Positions 43,701-52,930 of a stretch of 64,000 nucleotides of DNA are shown piece by piece. Numbering within the stretch: the first letter of the stretch is position 1; every line of letters begins with the position of its first letter. Source of the DNA: Longispora sp040681875 (lineage in GTDB: Bacteria; Actinomycetota; Actinomycetes; Mycobacteriales; Micromonosporaceae); assembly GCF_040681875.1 (NCBI RefSeq), contig NZ_JBFAZP010000002.1:781800-845799 (forward strand). Reading direction: 5' to 3'. Position numbers and translations under genes: made by a program. Below the pieces are notes generated by a model. The model had not been told where the DNA came from. It did not search any database and saw only the letters and a list, made by a program, of their open reading frames with translations.

Positions 43701-44786
43701 GTGGCCGCCGTGCGACAGGCCGGACCCGACGCGGTCGCCCCGACCGCGTCGCGGCCCCGGAACCAGCACCTGCTGCTGCGTTTCCTGGCCAAGAAGCTCC
43801 TGATCACCGTCGGACTGCTGCTCGGGGTCACGATCGTGACATTCGGGCTGGTGCAGGTCGTGCCGGGAGACCCGGTCACGGCGAACCTGTCCGACCAGGC
43901 CCTCAACGACCCGGCCGCCGTGGCCGCGTTCCGCGAGAAGTGGGGCCTGGACCAGCCGGTGTACCAGCAGTACCTGCACTACCTCGGCAACCTGCTGCAC
44001 GGCGATCTCGGCACCTCCCAGCAGACCGGCCGGGCCGTGATGGCCGACCTCGGGCACTACGTGCCGGCCACCATGGAACTGGCGATCCCGACCATGGTGC
44101 TGGCCCTGCTGCTCGGCACCGGCATCGGCATGCTGGCCGCCGTCCGCAACGGCAGGATCACCGACCAGCTGGTGCGGATCGGCGCGCTGCTGGGGCTGTC
44201 GGCGCCGCCGTTCTGGCTGTCCCTCGTCGTGCTGTACGTGTTCTTCTACAAACTGGGGATCGCGCCCAGCGGCGGCCGGTTGTCCACGGACTTCAGCCCG
44301 CCGCCCACGACCACCGGCATGTACACCGTCGACGCGGCCCTCGCCGGGCAGTGGGACGTCGCCTGGGACGCCGCCCAGCACCTGCTGCTGCCCGTCCTCG
44401 TCCTGACCTGCCTGACCGTGGCCATGCTGGTGCGGTTCGTCCGGTCCTCGATGTTGGAGGTCCTGCAGCAGGACTACATCCGGGCCGCCTACGCCAAGGG
44501 GCTGCCCGGCCGGACCGTCCTGCGCAGGCACCTGCTGCGCGCCGGGCTCGTCCCCGTCATCACCGTGTCGGGCCTGGCGTTCGCGTCGCTGCTGTCGGGC
44601 ACGGTGCTGGTGGAGAACATCTTCGGCTGGCCGGGCCTCGGCCAGTACGCGTTCCGCAGCGCCACCGCGCTGGACCTGCCCGCGATCCTCGGCGTCAGCC
44701 TGTTCGTGGCACTGGTCTACACAATGGTCAACCTCACCGTCGACCTGCTGTACGGCCTCATCGACCCGAGGATCCGGCTGTCGTGA
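43701..44786 (+). CDS. ABC importer permease (DppB-like)
   Basis: 361 aa from a GTG directly after the stop of the binding-protein gene. Six membrane spans. N-terminal KLLITVGLLLGVTIVTFGLV and VPGDPV; the EAA-like loop YIRAAYAKGLPGRTVLRRHL contacts the ATPase. Typical DppB/OppB. It overlaps the next gene by 4 nt (GTGA). Confidence 0.93.
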   Translation: MAAVRQAGPDAVAPTASRPRNQHLLLRFLAKKLLITVGLLLGVTIVTFGLVQVVPGDPVTANLSDQALNDPAAVAAFREKWGLDQPVYQQYLHYLGNLLHGDLGTSQQTGRAVMADLGHYVPATMELAIPTMVLALLLGTGIGMLAAVRNGRITDQLVRIGALLGLSAPPFWLSLVVLYVFFYKLGIAPSGGRLSTDFSPPPTTTGMYTVDAALAGQWDVAWDAAQHLLLPVLVLTCLTVAMLVRFVRSSMLEVLQQDYIRAAYAKGLPGRTVLRRHLLRAGLVPVITVSGLAFASLLSGTVLVENIFGWPGLGQYAFRSATALDLPAILGVSLFVALVYTMVNLTVDLLYGLIDPRIRLS

Positions 44787-45688
44787 CGATCCCCACCGCA
44801 ACAGAGGACCGCAAGGTGACCCGGGCGCTCGGCCGGCGGAGCTGGCTGCGCCGGCTCCGGGGCGACGGCGGCCGACCGATCTGGCGGCAGCCCGTCGCCG
44901 CCGCGGCCCTGGCGATCCTGGTCGTCTGGCTACTGCTGGCGGTCCTGGCCCCGCTCGTCGCGCCGTACGACCCGCTCGCCCAGAGCGCCGACACCTACGT
45001 ACCCCCGTCGGGGTCGCACTGGTTCGGCACCGACTCCCTGGGCCGTGACGTGTTCAGCCGGGTCGTGTACGGCGCGCAGCTGTCCATCCCGCTCGCGATC
45101 GCCATCGTGGCGCTCGCACTGCTGGTCGGCGGCACGCTCGGCCTCCTCGCCGGATACGTCGGCCGGTTCGTCGACGAGACCCTGATGCGCCTGACCGACC
45201 TGGTGTTCGCGTTCCCGCAGATCATCCTCGCGATGGCGGTGACGGCGGCGTTCGGGCCGAGTACCCGTAACGCGGTCCTGGCCCTGGTCATCGTCTCCTG
45301 GCCGGTGTACGCCCGGGTGATCCGGGGCGCCGTGCTGACCATGCGGGGCGAGGACTACCTCAACGCCGCGCGGCTGCTGGGCGTCGGACCGGTGCGCGCG
45401 CTGCGCAAGGACGTGCTGCCCAACAGCGTCGGCCCCGCGATCGTGCTGGCCACCCTGGAACTCGGCAACGCCGTGCTGATGCTGGCCGCCCTGTCGTTCC
45501 TGGGCCTCGGTCCGCGCCCGCCGGCCGCCGAGTGGGGGTCGATGGTCGCGCTCGGCTCGCAGGACCTGTCCATGTGGTGGGTGAGCGTGTTCCCGGGCCT
45601 GGCGATCCTCACCGTCGTGCTGGCGTTCAACATCCTCGGCGACGCGCTGCGCGACCGGATCGACCCCCGTTACGCGAAGGGACGCTGA
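44783..45688 (+). CDS. ABC importer permease (DppC-like)
   Basis: 301 aa from a GTG overlapping the previous stop. Contains the DppC N-terminal region with PYDPLAQ and HWFGTDSLGRDVFSRVVYGA, a membrane core, and the EAA loop GEDYLNAARLLGVGPVRALR followed by KDVLPN. It pairs with the DppB-like protein to form the channel. Confidence 0.93.
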   Translation: MTIPTATEDRKVTRALGRRSWLRRLRGDGGRPIWRQPVAAAALAILVVWLLLAVLAPLVAPYDPLAQSADTYVPPSGSHWFGTDSLGRDVFSRVVYGAQLSIPLAIAIVALALLVGGTLGLLAGYVGRFVDETLMRLTDLVFAFPQIILAMAVTAAFGPSTRNAVLALVIVSWPVYARVIRGAVLTMRGEDYLNAARLLGVGPVRALRKDVLPNSVGPAIVLATLELGNAVLMLAALSFLGLGPRPPAAEWGSMVALGSQDLSMWWVSVFPGLAILTVVLAFNILGDALRDRIDPRYAKGR

Positions 45689-45689
45689 C

Positions 45690-46664
45690 ATGGCACTGCT
45701 CGACGTCGAGAACCTGGCCGTGACCCTGCCCGGCCCGCGCGGCCCGCTGCCGATCCTGCACGACGTTTCCCTGACCGTCGCGGAGGGCGAACTCGTCGGC
45801 ATCGCCGGGGAGAGCGGCTGCGGCAAGAGTCTCACCGCGCAGACCCTGCTGGGCCTGCTGCCCACCGGCGCGGCCGTGACGGGCTCGGCCCGGTTCGACG
45901 GTACCGAGCTGATCGGGCTCGACCGGCGGGGCTGGCAGCGGGTCCGGGGCGCGGGCATCGCCATGGTGTTCCAGGACCCCAGCGCCGCACTGCACCCGAT
46001 GCTCACCATCGGCCGGCAGCTCACCGAGCACATGCGGTTCCACCTGTGCCTCGGCCGCAAGGAGGCCGACCGGCGCGCCGTCGGCCTCCTCGAACAGGTG
46101 CGGATCCCCGACCCGGAACGGGCGCTGCGGGCCTACCCGCACCAGTTCTCCGGCGGCATGCGCCAACGGGCGGCGATCGCCATCGCCCTGGCGGCCGAGC
46201 CCCGGCTCCTGATCGCCGACGAGCCGACCACGGCCCTCGACGTCACGGTGCAGGCCGGCATCCTCGCGCTCCTGGACCGGCTGCGGGTCGAGACCGGGCT
46301 GGCCGTCGCGTTCATCACCCACGACCTGGGGGTACTGAGCGCGCTGACCACCCGCAGCTACGTGCTCTACGCCGGCCGCGTCGTGGAGACCGGCCCGACC
46401 GGGGCGCTGCTCACCCGGCCCCGGCACCCGTACACGTCGGCGCTGCTGGGGGCCCGGCCGCACGGCGCGCAGGCCTCGGGCACGCTCCGGCCGATCCCCG
46501 GCGGGCCGCCGGCACCCGGTGAGGCCCCGGTCGGCTGTGCCTTCCAGGACCGGTGCGCACACGTCGCCGACGAGTGCCGGGTGGCCGTGCCGCCGCTGTC
46601 GCCGTCCGGCGAGGACCGCGCCGCCGCCTGCGTGATCCGCCCCGAACTGGAGGTCGTCGCGTGA
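45690..46664 (+). CDS. ABC importer ATPase (DppD-like)
   Basis: 324 aa. Walker A GESGCGKS, signature FSGGMRQRAAIA, Walker B LLIADEPTTALD, and the oligopeptide-type C-terminal extension with a Cys cluster (CAFQDRC, DECR, ACV) that binds a 4Fe-4S cluster in characterised DppD proteins. It drives transport together with the DppF-like subunit. Confidence 0.94.
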   Translation: MALLDVENLAVTLPGPRGPLPILHDVSLTVAEGELVGIAGESGCGKSLTAQTLLGLLPTGAAVTGSARFDGTELIGLDRRGWQRVRGAGIAMVFQDPSAALHPMLTIGRQLTEHMRFHLCLGRKEADRRAVGLLEQVRIPDPERALRAYPHQFSGGMRQRAAIAIALAAEPRLLIADEPTTALDVTVQAGILALLDRLRVETGLAVAFITHDLGVLSALTTRSYVLYAGRVVETGPTGALLTRPRHPYTSALLGARPHGAQASGTLRPIPGGPPAPGEAPVGCAFQDRCAHVADECRVAVPPLSPSGEDRAAACVIRPELEVVA

Positions 46665-47629
46665 CACTGTTGGAGATCGAGGACGTGCACGTCGAGTACA
46701 AGCCCCGGGGCCGGGCGCCCGTGCGGGCCGTCAGCGGGGTGAGCGTGACCGTCGAGGCCGGCCAGGTCGTCGGCCTGGTCGGCGAGTCCGGCTGCGGGAA
46801 GTCGTCCCTGGCCCGGGTCGCGGTCGGGCTCGCGCCGCCCAGCGCGGGGGCCGTGCGGTTCGCCGGAGCGCCGGTGACGCCGCTGGGCTGGCGGCGGCGG
46901 GCCGCGACGGAGGTGGGGCTGCAGATGGTGTTCCAGAACCCGTACGCCTCGCTGAACCCGCGCCGCACCGTCGGCGAGCAGCTCCGCGACGGACTGCCCG
47001 TGGCGGTCACCGACCCCGGGCGCCGGGTCGTCGAACTGCTCGACCGGGTGGGGCTGCCGGCCGCCACCGCCGCACGGTACCCGCACCAGTTCTCCGGCGG
47101 GCAACGGCAGCGGATCGCGATCGCCCGGGCCCTGGCCCCCGAACCGCGCATGATCATCGCCGACGAGCCGGTCACCGCGCTCGACGCGTCCTCGCAGGCC
47201 CAGGTCGTCAACCTGCTCGTGGAACTCGTCCACGAACTCGACATGGGGATGCTGTTCATCTCCCACGACCTGGCCCTCGTGCACGAGATCGCGGACGTGA
47301 CCGCCGTGATGTACCTCGGAAGGATCGTGGAGACCGCGCCGACCCGGGAACTGTGGCGGGCACCCCGACACCCGTACACCCGGGCGCTGATCGACGCGGT
47401 ACCCCGGATCTCCGCCGAACCGCGGCTGCCGAAGACCCTCGCCGGGGAGGTGCCCGACCCGTCGAACGCGCCCGCCGGCTGCCGGTTCCGGCCCCGGTGC
47501 GCGCACGCCTTCGACGCCTGCCACACCCAGCCGCCGACCGTCGACCTCGGTGAGGGCCGCACGGCCGCGTGCTGGCTCACCGATCCCACCGTGGCCCCGG
47601 CCGCGGCCGTAGCCGGAGGAGGAGCATGA
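46661..47629 (+). CDS. ABC importer ATPase (DppF-like)
   Basis: 322 aa from a GTG overlapping the previous stop (GTGA); the longer upstream frame is rejected. Walker A GESGCGKSS, signature FSGGQRQRIAIA, Walker B MIIADEPVTALD, C-terminal oligopeptide-type tail with CRFRPRC and DACHTQ. Completes the five-part importer. Confidence 0.94.
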   Translation: MTLLEIEDVHVEYKPRGRAPVRAVSGVSVTVEAGQVVGLVGESGCGKSSLARVAVGLAPPSAGAVRFAGAPVTPLGWRRRAATEVGLQMVFQNPYASLNPRRTVGEQLRDGLPVAVTDPGRRVVELLDRVGLPAATAARYPHQFSGGQRQRIAIARALAPEPRMIIADEPVTALDASSQAQVVNLLVELVHELDMGMLFISHDLALVHEIADVTAVMYLGRIVETAPTRELWRAPRHPYTRALIDAVPRISAEPRLPKTLAGEVPDPSNAPAGCRFRPRCAHAFDACHTQPPTVDLGEGRTAACWLTDPTVAPAAAVAGGGA

Positions 47630-48855
47630 ACCCGCGCACCGAGCAGGTCCTCGTCAACCTGTCCCTGTACGACGGCGTGTCCGACCACAGCCAACCCGAC
47701 CGGGGCCTGTGGATCGGCCCGGACGGCGTGATCCGCGCCGTCGGCCCCGTGGACGACGTGCTCGCCGAGGCCCGCGGGGTCCGCGTCGTCGACCTCGGCG
47801 GGCAGCACGTCATGCCGGGCCTGACGAACATGCACGTGCACCTGTCCCTCGGGCTGCCCGGGGACTTCGCCGCCGAGGTGCGGGGCGCCGACCAGGCCGA
47901 ACTCGTGCTGCTGATGGCCGACTCGGCCCGACGCACCCTGCGGGCCGGGGTCACCACCGTCCGGCTGGTCGGCGAGAGCCGGTACGCGGACTTCGCCCTG
48001 CGCAAGGCCATCGACCGGGGTGCCGTGGACGGGCCGCGCATCTTCACCGCCGGGCACGCCCTGTGCTGCACCGGCGGGCACGGCTGGGACGCCGACGCGT
48101 TGGAGGCCGACGGGGCGGACGGTTTCCTGCGGTTGACCCGTCAGCAGTTGCGGGCCGGCGCGGACCTGATCAAGGTCTGCATCTCCGGGGGCATCGCCGG
48201 CGAACACGAGTCCATCGACACCCCGCAGCTCCTCGACGAGGAGATGGCCGCCGTGCTGCGGGTCGCCCACGACTGGGGCCGCAAGGTCACCGCGCACGCG
48301 GGGCCGGCCGACTCGATCCGCCGCGCCGTGGAGCTGGGCCTGGACTGCGTCGAACACGGCTACGAGCTGACCGACGACCTGACGAGGCTGATGGCGGAGC
48401 GGGGCGTCTGGTACGTGCCGACCATCGTGGTCAGCCGGTGCGAGCAGTTCTTCCGCGACTCCGGCGTCCCCGGCTGGCTGATGGACCGGGCACTGGCCGC
48501 CGGCCCACGGCACTGGGAGAGCCTGCAGCACGCGATCCGCAACGGGGTACCCCTCGCCCTCGGCAGCGACATGCCCCCGCACGCCCGCTACGACGAGACC
48601 ACCGCGACCGTGCGGGAACTGGAGTTCATGGTCGACGCCGGCCTGCCCGTCGCCGACGCGCTGAAGGCCGCCACGGTGCGGCCCACCGAGTGGTTGGAGG
48701 CCACCGACACCCTCGGCACCCTCACCGCCGGCCGGCACGCGGACCTGCTGGTCCTGCGCGACGACCCGACCCGCTCGGTGTCGGCGCTGCGCACCCTGCA
48801 CGTCGTGATGAAGGGCGGCACCGTGTACCGCGACGACACCGGCCTGACCCGGTGA
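47626..48855 (+). CDS. Amidohydrolase, prolidase/dipeptidase-like
   Basis: 409 aa from the ATG at 47626 (GGAGGAG upstream, ATGA overlap). Metal ligands of the amidohydrolase barrel are visible: HVH in MHVHLSL, Lys in DLIKVCISGG (carbamylated in the family), His in VTAHAGP and EHGYEL, Asp in GSDMPPH. Closest in pattern to the Xaa-Pro/Xaa-Arg dipeptidase group of imidazolonepropionase-like enzymes. No signal peptide. It probably hydrolyses the imported dipeptide or N-acyl amino acid. Confidence 0.88.
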   Translation: MNPRTEQVLVNLSLYDGVSDHSQPDRGLWIGPDGVIRAVGPVDDVLAEARGVRVVDLGGQHVMPGLTNMHVHLSLGLPGDFAAEVRGADQAELVLLMADSARRTLRAGVTTVRLVGESRYADFALRKAIDRGAVDGPRIFTAGHALCCTGGHGWDADALEADGADGFLRLTRQQLRAGADLIKVCISGGIAGEHESIDTPQLLDEEMAAVLRVAHDWGRKVTAHAGPADSIRRAVELGLDCVEHGYELTDDLTRLMAERGVWYVPTIVVSRCEQFFRDSGVPGWLMDRALAAGPRHWESLQHAIRNGVPLALGSDMPPHARYDETTATVRELEFMVDAGLPVADALKAATVRPTEWLEATDTLGTLTAGRHADLLVLRDDPTRSVSALRTLHVVMKGGTVYRDDTGLTR

Positions 48856-50516
48856 ACACGATCACCGGGGTCGCCGACGCCTACCTCGAGGCCCGGGCGC
48901 TCCTCGACCCGGACGCGGCCGACACCCTCGGCCGGACGCCGAGGTCCCGGTTCCCCGACCTGTCCCCCGCCGGCTTCGACGCGCGCGCCGACCTCGACCG
49001 TGCCACCCTGCGGGCCGCCGGGACCGCCAGCGCCCACGCCGCCGGGGAGCGGCCCCTGGCCGCCGCGTTCACCGAACGGCTGCGCAGCGACACCGCCCTC
49101 CACGACGCCGGGTTCACCACCCGGCTGCTCGCGCCGCTGGCCACGCCGGTGCACCTGGTACGGCAGGTGTTCGACACGCTGCCACGCGGCAGCGACGGCG
49201 ATTGGGCGGTCGTCGCGGAGCACCTGGAAGGGGTCGCGGCGGCTCTCGGGCAGTACACCGAGACGCTGCGCCGCTCGGCCGACCGGGGACAGCTCGTCGC
49301 CCGCCGGCAGGTGCTGGCCGTCGCCGACCAGTGCACCACGTGGATCGCGCACGACGACTTCTACGGCCGGCTGATCGCCGGTCACCACGGCGGTCCGCAC
49401 GCCGACCGGCTGGCCACGGGGGCCGAGCGGGCCGGCGCCGCGACCATCGGGTTCGTCGCGTTCCTGCGCGAGGAACTGGCCCCGCACGCCACCACCGTCG
49501 ACGGGGTCGGCCGGGAGCTGTACACCGTGACGGCGGGCAGTTTCCTCGGCGCGGAGGTGGACCTCGACGATCTGTACGCCTATGGCTGGGAGGAGTTGAA
49601 CCACACGGCCCGGGAGATGCGGGCCGTCGCCGAGGAACTCGGGCACGGCAGCGTGGCGTCCGCGCTGGCGGCGCTCGACGCCGACCCCCGGTGGCGGGTA
49701 CCGGTCGGTGCGCCGTTGGCGGGCTGGCTCCAGGAGCGGGTGGACCGGGTGACCGACGCCCTGGACGGCACGCACTTCGACATCCCGGCGGCCACCCGCC
49801 GCGTCGACTGCCACCTGAGCCCGGCTTCCTCCGGCGTCATGTACTACACGCCACCCGACGCCGGCCTGACCCGCCCCGGCGGCATCTGGTGGCCCGTGCC
49901 CGCGGGGCAGGACACCGTCCCCGTCTGGCAGCACGTCGGCACCCTGTTCCACGAAGGGCTCCCCGGCCACCACCTCCAGCACGCGATCACCTTGGGCACG
50001 ACGGCCCTGCACCCCTGGCAGCGCACCCTCTGCCACGTGCACGGCTACGCCGAGGGCTGGGCGCACTACGCCGAGCGGCTCGCCGACGAACTGGACCTCT
50101 ACGAGGGCCCGGCCGAACGGCTCGGCATGCTCTGCGGCCAGATGTGGCGGGCGTGCCGCATCGTCATCGACCTCGGACTGCACCTGGACCTGCCGATCCC
50201 TGCCGCCAACGGCTTCACCCTCGCCACCCGGTGGACCCCGGAACTGGCGGTCGCGTTCCTGCAGTCCACCGCCGGCCTCGACGCCTCCACCGCCCGGTTC
50301 GAGGTGGACCGCTACCTGGGTTGGCCCGGACAGGCCCTCGCCTTCAAGGTCGGCGCCCGGCTGTGGCGGCGGGCCCGGCACGACGCCGAGGTCCGCGACG
50401 GGGCCGCGTTCGACCTCAGGACGTTCCACATGGCGGCGCTGCGACTCGGTCCGATGGGGCTCGACCCGCTGCGCGCCAGCCTCGCCGACCTCCCGGAAGT
50501 GGGTACCCCCCGATGA
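48852..50516 (+). CDS. DUF885 family metallopeptidase-like protein
   Basis: 554 aa from a GTG overlapping the previous stop. Signature FHEGLPGHHLQHA (HExxxGHxxQ) near residue 370 and, further on, GYAEGWAHYAERLADEL with the downstream Glu. This is the catalytic arrangement of the DUF885/M3-like helical metallopeptidases. No signal peptide, so intracellular. It probably acts on the same imported peptides as the amidohydrolase. Confidence 0.88.
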   Translation: MNTITGVADAYLEARALLDPDAADTLGRTPRSRFPDLSPAGFDARADLDRATLRAAGTASAHAAGERPLAAAFTERLRSDTALHDAGFTTRLLAPLATPVHLVRQVFDTLPRGSDGDWAVVAEHLEGVAAALGQYTETLRRSADRGQLVARRQVLAVADQCTTWIAHDDFYGRLIAGHHGGPHADRLATGAERAGAATIGFVAFLREELAPHATTVDGVGRELYTVTAGSFLGAEVDLDDLYAYGWEELNHTAREMRAVAEELGHGSVASALAALDADPRWRVPVGAPLAGWLQERVDRVTDALDGTHFDIPAATRRVDCHLSPASSGVMYYTPPDAGLTRPGGIWWPVPAGQDTVPVWQHVGTLFHEGLPGHHLQHAITLGTTALHPWQRTLCHVHGYAEGWAHYAERLADELDLYEGPAERLGMLCGQMWRACRIVIDLGLHLDLPIPAANGFTLATRWTPELAVAFLQSTAGLDASTARFEVDRYLGWPGQALAFKVGARLWRRARHDAEVRDGAAFDLRTFHMAALRLGPMGLDPLRASLADLPEVGTPR

Positions 50517-50884
50517 CCGAACCCACCATCGCCGACACCGTGCACGCCCTCTACCGGGCGCTGGGCGACCGGCCCGCCTTCGACGCCCACCTGCACCCCG
50601 ACCTCACCATGTGGGAGACCGACGCACCGGACCTGTTGCGCGGCCTCGCCGACCTCGACGCGCTGCGCGACCGCCGGGCCCCGGCCGTCGACGCCGTGCC
50701 GCCCGTCTCGGTCGCCCCCGAAGACCTCCTTATCGAGGAGTGGGACGACACCGGGCTCGCCCGGTACGTGCTGCGCGCCGCGTACGCCGGCCGGCCCGAC
50801 ACCCTGTTCCGGGTGACCGACGTGTTCCGGCGCGACGGGTCCGGCTGGCGGATCGTGCACCACCACGCCGAGGAGTCGCGGTGA
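50513..50884 (+). CDS. NTF2-like/SnoaL-type protein
   Basis: 123 aa, ATGA overlap at the start. A single NTF2-like cone: helix DTVHALYRALGDRPAFDAHL, HPDLTMWETDAPDLLRGLA, and the C-terminal strands VTDVFRRDGSGWRIVHHHAE typical of the DUF4440/SnoaL group. It may be a small isomerase or hydrolase or a binding protein for a pathway intermediate. Confidence 0.8.
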   Translation: MTEPTIADTVHALYRALGDRPAFDAHLHPDLTMWETDAPDLLRGLADLDALRDRRAPAVDAVPPVSVAPEDLLIEEWDDTGLARYVLRAAYAGRPDTLFRVTDVFRRDGSGWRIVHHHAEESR

Positions 50885-51204
50885 ACGACGGACCGGTCAC
50901 AGAGCTGTACGACCTGCGGGTCGTCGTCGAACGCATCGAGGGCCGCTCCGTGTGCGGCATGAAGGTCGGCGACCACATCGACCTCACCGAGTCCAGCCGG
51001 CTCAGCCTGCCACCCGGCGGACACTTCTGCCTGTACGCCCTCGCCGCGTGCCTGCCGCTGCTGCCCGCCAAGCAGCGCGCGCTGCCGGCCGGCGACTGGC
51101 TGGAGTCCGATTCCCACGTGGCCTGCCCCGACCCGGAGGAACGGCTCGTGATGCGGATCGACCGGACCGGCCGGCGGGCCATCCCCACCGGGGAGCTGAC
51201 GTGA
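50881..51204 (+). CDS. TIGR04076-family protein
   Basis: 107 aa from a GTG overlapping the previous stop. Matches the small TIGR04076 pattern: YDLRVVVERIEGRSVCGMKV, GD, then LYALAACLPLLPAKQR and HVACPDPEERLVMRIDRT. The two Cys (SVC, VAC) and HFC are conserved-looking. No function is established for the family. It is often found next to oxidoreductases, as here. Confidence 0.8.
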   Translation: MNDGPVTELYDLRVVVERIEGRSVCGMKVGDHIDLTESSRLSLPPGGHFCLYALAACLPLLPAKQRALPAGDWLESDSHVACPDPEERLVMRIDRTGRRAIPTGELT

Positions 51205-52202
51205 CCGGGCGGCTGGTGGGGATCGGGTTGCAGTCCGACAAGTCCGCCGACGAGTACGCCGCGCTCGCCGAGGCGGCCGAGAGTCACGGCTTCGACGTGC
51301 TGTCGGTGTTCGGCGACCTGATGTACCAGCCGCCGATCTTCCCGCTGCTGATCGCCGCCCGGCACACGCGGCGGATCCGGCTCGGGGCCGCGTGCGTCAA
51401 CCCGTACACGATGCATCCGGTGGAGATCGCCGGACAGGTCGCGGCCCTCGACCTCGCCTCGCACGGCCGGGCCTACCTGGGCCTGGCCCGGGGCACCTGG
51501 CTGGGCCAGGTCGGGGTCGCCCAGTCGCGCCCCCTACGCCGGTTGGCCGAGACGATCGATGTGGTGAACATGCTGCTCGCCGGGGACGACTCCGGCTACT
51601 CGGGCGCGGAGGTCAGCCTCGCGCCCGGCACCGCCCTGCGCTACGCCCCGCACCGGCCGACCGTGCCCGTGCTGATCGGCACGTGGGGCCGGCGTGCCGC
51701 CGGACTGGCCGCGACGGTGGGCTCGGAGGTCAAGGTCGGCGGGTCCGCCAACCCGGCGATGGCCGCGACGATGCGCGCATGGGTGGACGCCGACGCGACG
51801 GCGGCCGGCCGGGACCCGGCCGACGTGGGCGTGGTGCTCGGCGCGGTCACGGTCGTGGACACCGACGGGGCGGCGGCCCGCCGGCTGGCCCGCACCGAGG
51901 TGGCCATGTACCTGGCCGTCGTCGCCGCCCTGGACCCGACCGTGGACCTGGACCCGGAACTGCTGGCCCGGATCCAGGGGCATGTCGCCCGGGGCGAGCA
52001 CGCGGCGGCCGGAGCTTCGATCGGCGACGACCTGCTCGACCTGTTCGCGTTCTCCGGTACGCCGGATCAGGTCGCGGCCCAGGCGGCGGCGGTGTTCGAC
52101 GCGGGGGCGTCGCGGGTCGAGTTCGGCACCCCGCACGGGCTCCGCCCCGCACGGGGCGTGGATCTGCTCGGCAGGCGGGTGCTGCCGCTGTTACGCGGGT
52201 GA
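51201..52202 (+). CDS. LLM-class flavin/F420-dependent oxidoreductase
   Basis: 333 aa, GTGA overlap. A bacterial luciferase-like barrel: VGIGLQSDKSADEYAALAEA, HGFDVLSVFGDLMYQPP, RIRLGAACVNPYTMHPVEIA, RAYLGLARGTWLGQ, then VLIGTWGRRAAGLAATVGSE. Domain order and length fit F420-dependent members such as methylene-H4MPT reductase-like proteins; FMN is also possible. Last gene of the rightward operon. It may reduce or oxygenate an imine intermediate. Confidence 0.88.
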   Translation: MTGRLVGIGLQSDKSADEYAALAEAAESHGFDVLSVFGDLMYQPPIFPLLIAARHTRRIRLGAACVNPYTMHPVEIAGQVAALDLASHGRAYLGLARGTWLGQVGVAQSRPLRRLAETIDVVNMLLAGDDSGYSGAEVSLAPGTALRYAPHRPTVPVLIGTWGRRAAGLAATVGSEVKVGGSANPAMAATMRAWVDADATAAGRDPADVGVVLGAVTVVDTDGAAARRLARTEVAMYLAVVAALDPTVDLDPELLARIQGHVARGEHAAAGASIGDDLLDLFAFSGTPDQVAAQAAAVFDAGASRVEFGTPHGLRPARGVDLLGRRVLPLLRG

Positions 52203-52404
52203 CGGCAGGACGGGAAGACCGCCTCGGAGCCGACCACCCCATGCCCGGGCGCACCCGCCGTCCTGGTTGGTGGCCCGGTCGACGAGGGCCGCGGGAACGG
52301 CGATCACCGTTACCGTGACTCTGGCGAGCGATAGTCCTCAAGGGCCGGCTTCCGTTCCGGGAGCCGAGGAGCGAGCCGACCGCCCGCCGCCGACCGAACG
52401 CCAC

Positions 52405-52437
52405 GACGCCCCCGCACCGGCCCGGTGCGGGGGCGTC
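52405..52437. terminator. Terminator hairpin at the end of the rightward operon
   Basis: 16-nt arms (52405-52420 and 52422-52437) match perfectly with only 1 nt between them, so about 14 bp pair in practice. Between the convergent LLM gene and the small secreted-protein gene; serves both. Confidence 0.8.
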
Positions 52438-52455
52438 CGCCAGCTTCGCCGGGTG

Positions 52456-52785
52456 CTAGCTGTGGGATTTGATGGCGCTGACCCAGGGGCCGATGTTGCT
52501 GTAGCCGCTGCTGTCGACGGTGATGGAGTAGCCGGTGCAGTTGATGTGCTCCCACAGCTCCACCGTGCCGCTGCTCTCCGTGCGAGCGGACCGGATTCCG
52601 TCGTTCCACGCACCGACGGACGTGCAGTAGTTGTCCTCGCCCGTGTACAGCCATGCGGAGGTACCTGACCAGCTGGTTCCGCTCCAGACCTTCACGACAG
52701 GTCCGGTCGCGTGAGCCGGGCTGGCCGCCAGGACGGGCCCCAGCATGACGGCGACGGCGACGGCGCCAAGAACCTTCTTCTTCAT
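52456..52785 (-). CDS. Secreted I36-inhibitor/beta-gamma-crystallin-like protein
   Basis: 109 aa. AAAGGAACGGGGA precedes the ATG. Signal peptide 1-26 ending in AHA. Mature part: SAWLYTGEDNYCTSVGAWND, GIRSARTESSGTVELWEHIN, CTGYSITV. This is the Greek-key pattern of peptidase inhibitor I36/crystallin-like actinomycete exoproteins, with two Cys for one disulfide. It could inhibit an extracellular metallopeptidase such as those encoded in this window; that is inference. Confidence 0.75.
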   Translation of the reverse strand: MKKKVLGAVAVAVMLGPVLAASPAHATGPVVKVWSGTSWSGTSAWLYTGEDNYCTSVGAWNDGIRSARTESSGTVELWEHINCTGYSITVDSSGYSNIGPWVSAIKSHS

Positions 52786-52873
52786 GTCCCCGTTCCTTTC
52801 CGTGAGGTTTCACCCCGGGGCCGGACGACGCCGGAGTTCATGCCGCGCGGGCAATGGATCGACGATAGCAAAT

Positions 52874-52930
52874 GCACACTTTAGTGTGCTGTGTGGAACT
52901 TCACAGTGGAATGCAACCCTTTGGGGTTGC
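52874..52930. promoter_or_regulatory. Cluster of dyads upstream of the small secreted-protein gene
   Basis: GCACACT-TT-AGTGTGC (52874-52889), TTCACAGTGGA (52900-52910, imperfect) and GCAACCC-N4-GGGTTGC (52913-52930) follow one another in an unusually A/T-rich stretch. The element TCCACAGTGGA recurs, perfectly symmetric, at 53171-53181 near the next gene. The remaining 52931-53169 has no supported gene. Confidence 0.45.

Noticed and set aside
46411..48801. 796-codon open frame on the minus strand
   Set aside because: Antisense to two ABC ATPase genes and the amidohydrolase, which have full family motifs.
47709..48851. Upstream extension of the DUF885 protein
   Set aside because: Out-of-frame shadow of the amidohydrolase; the GTG at 48852 overlaps the previous stop as in the rest of the operon.
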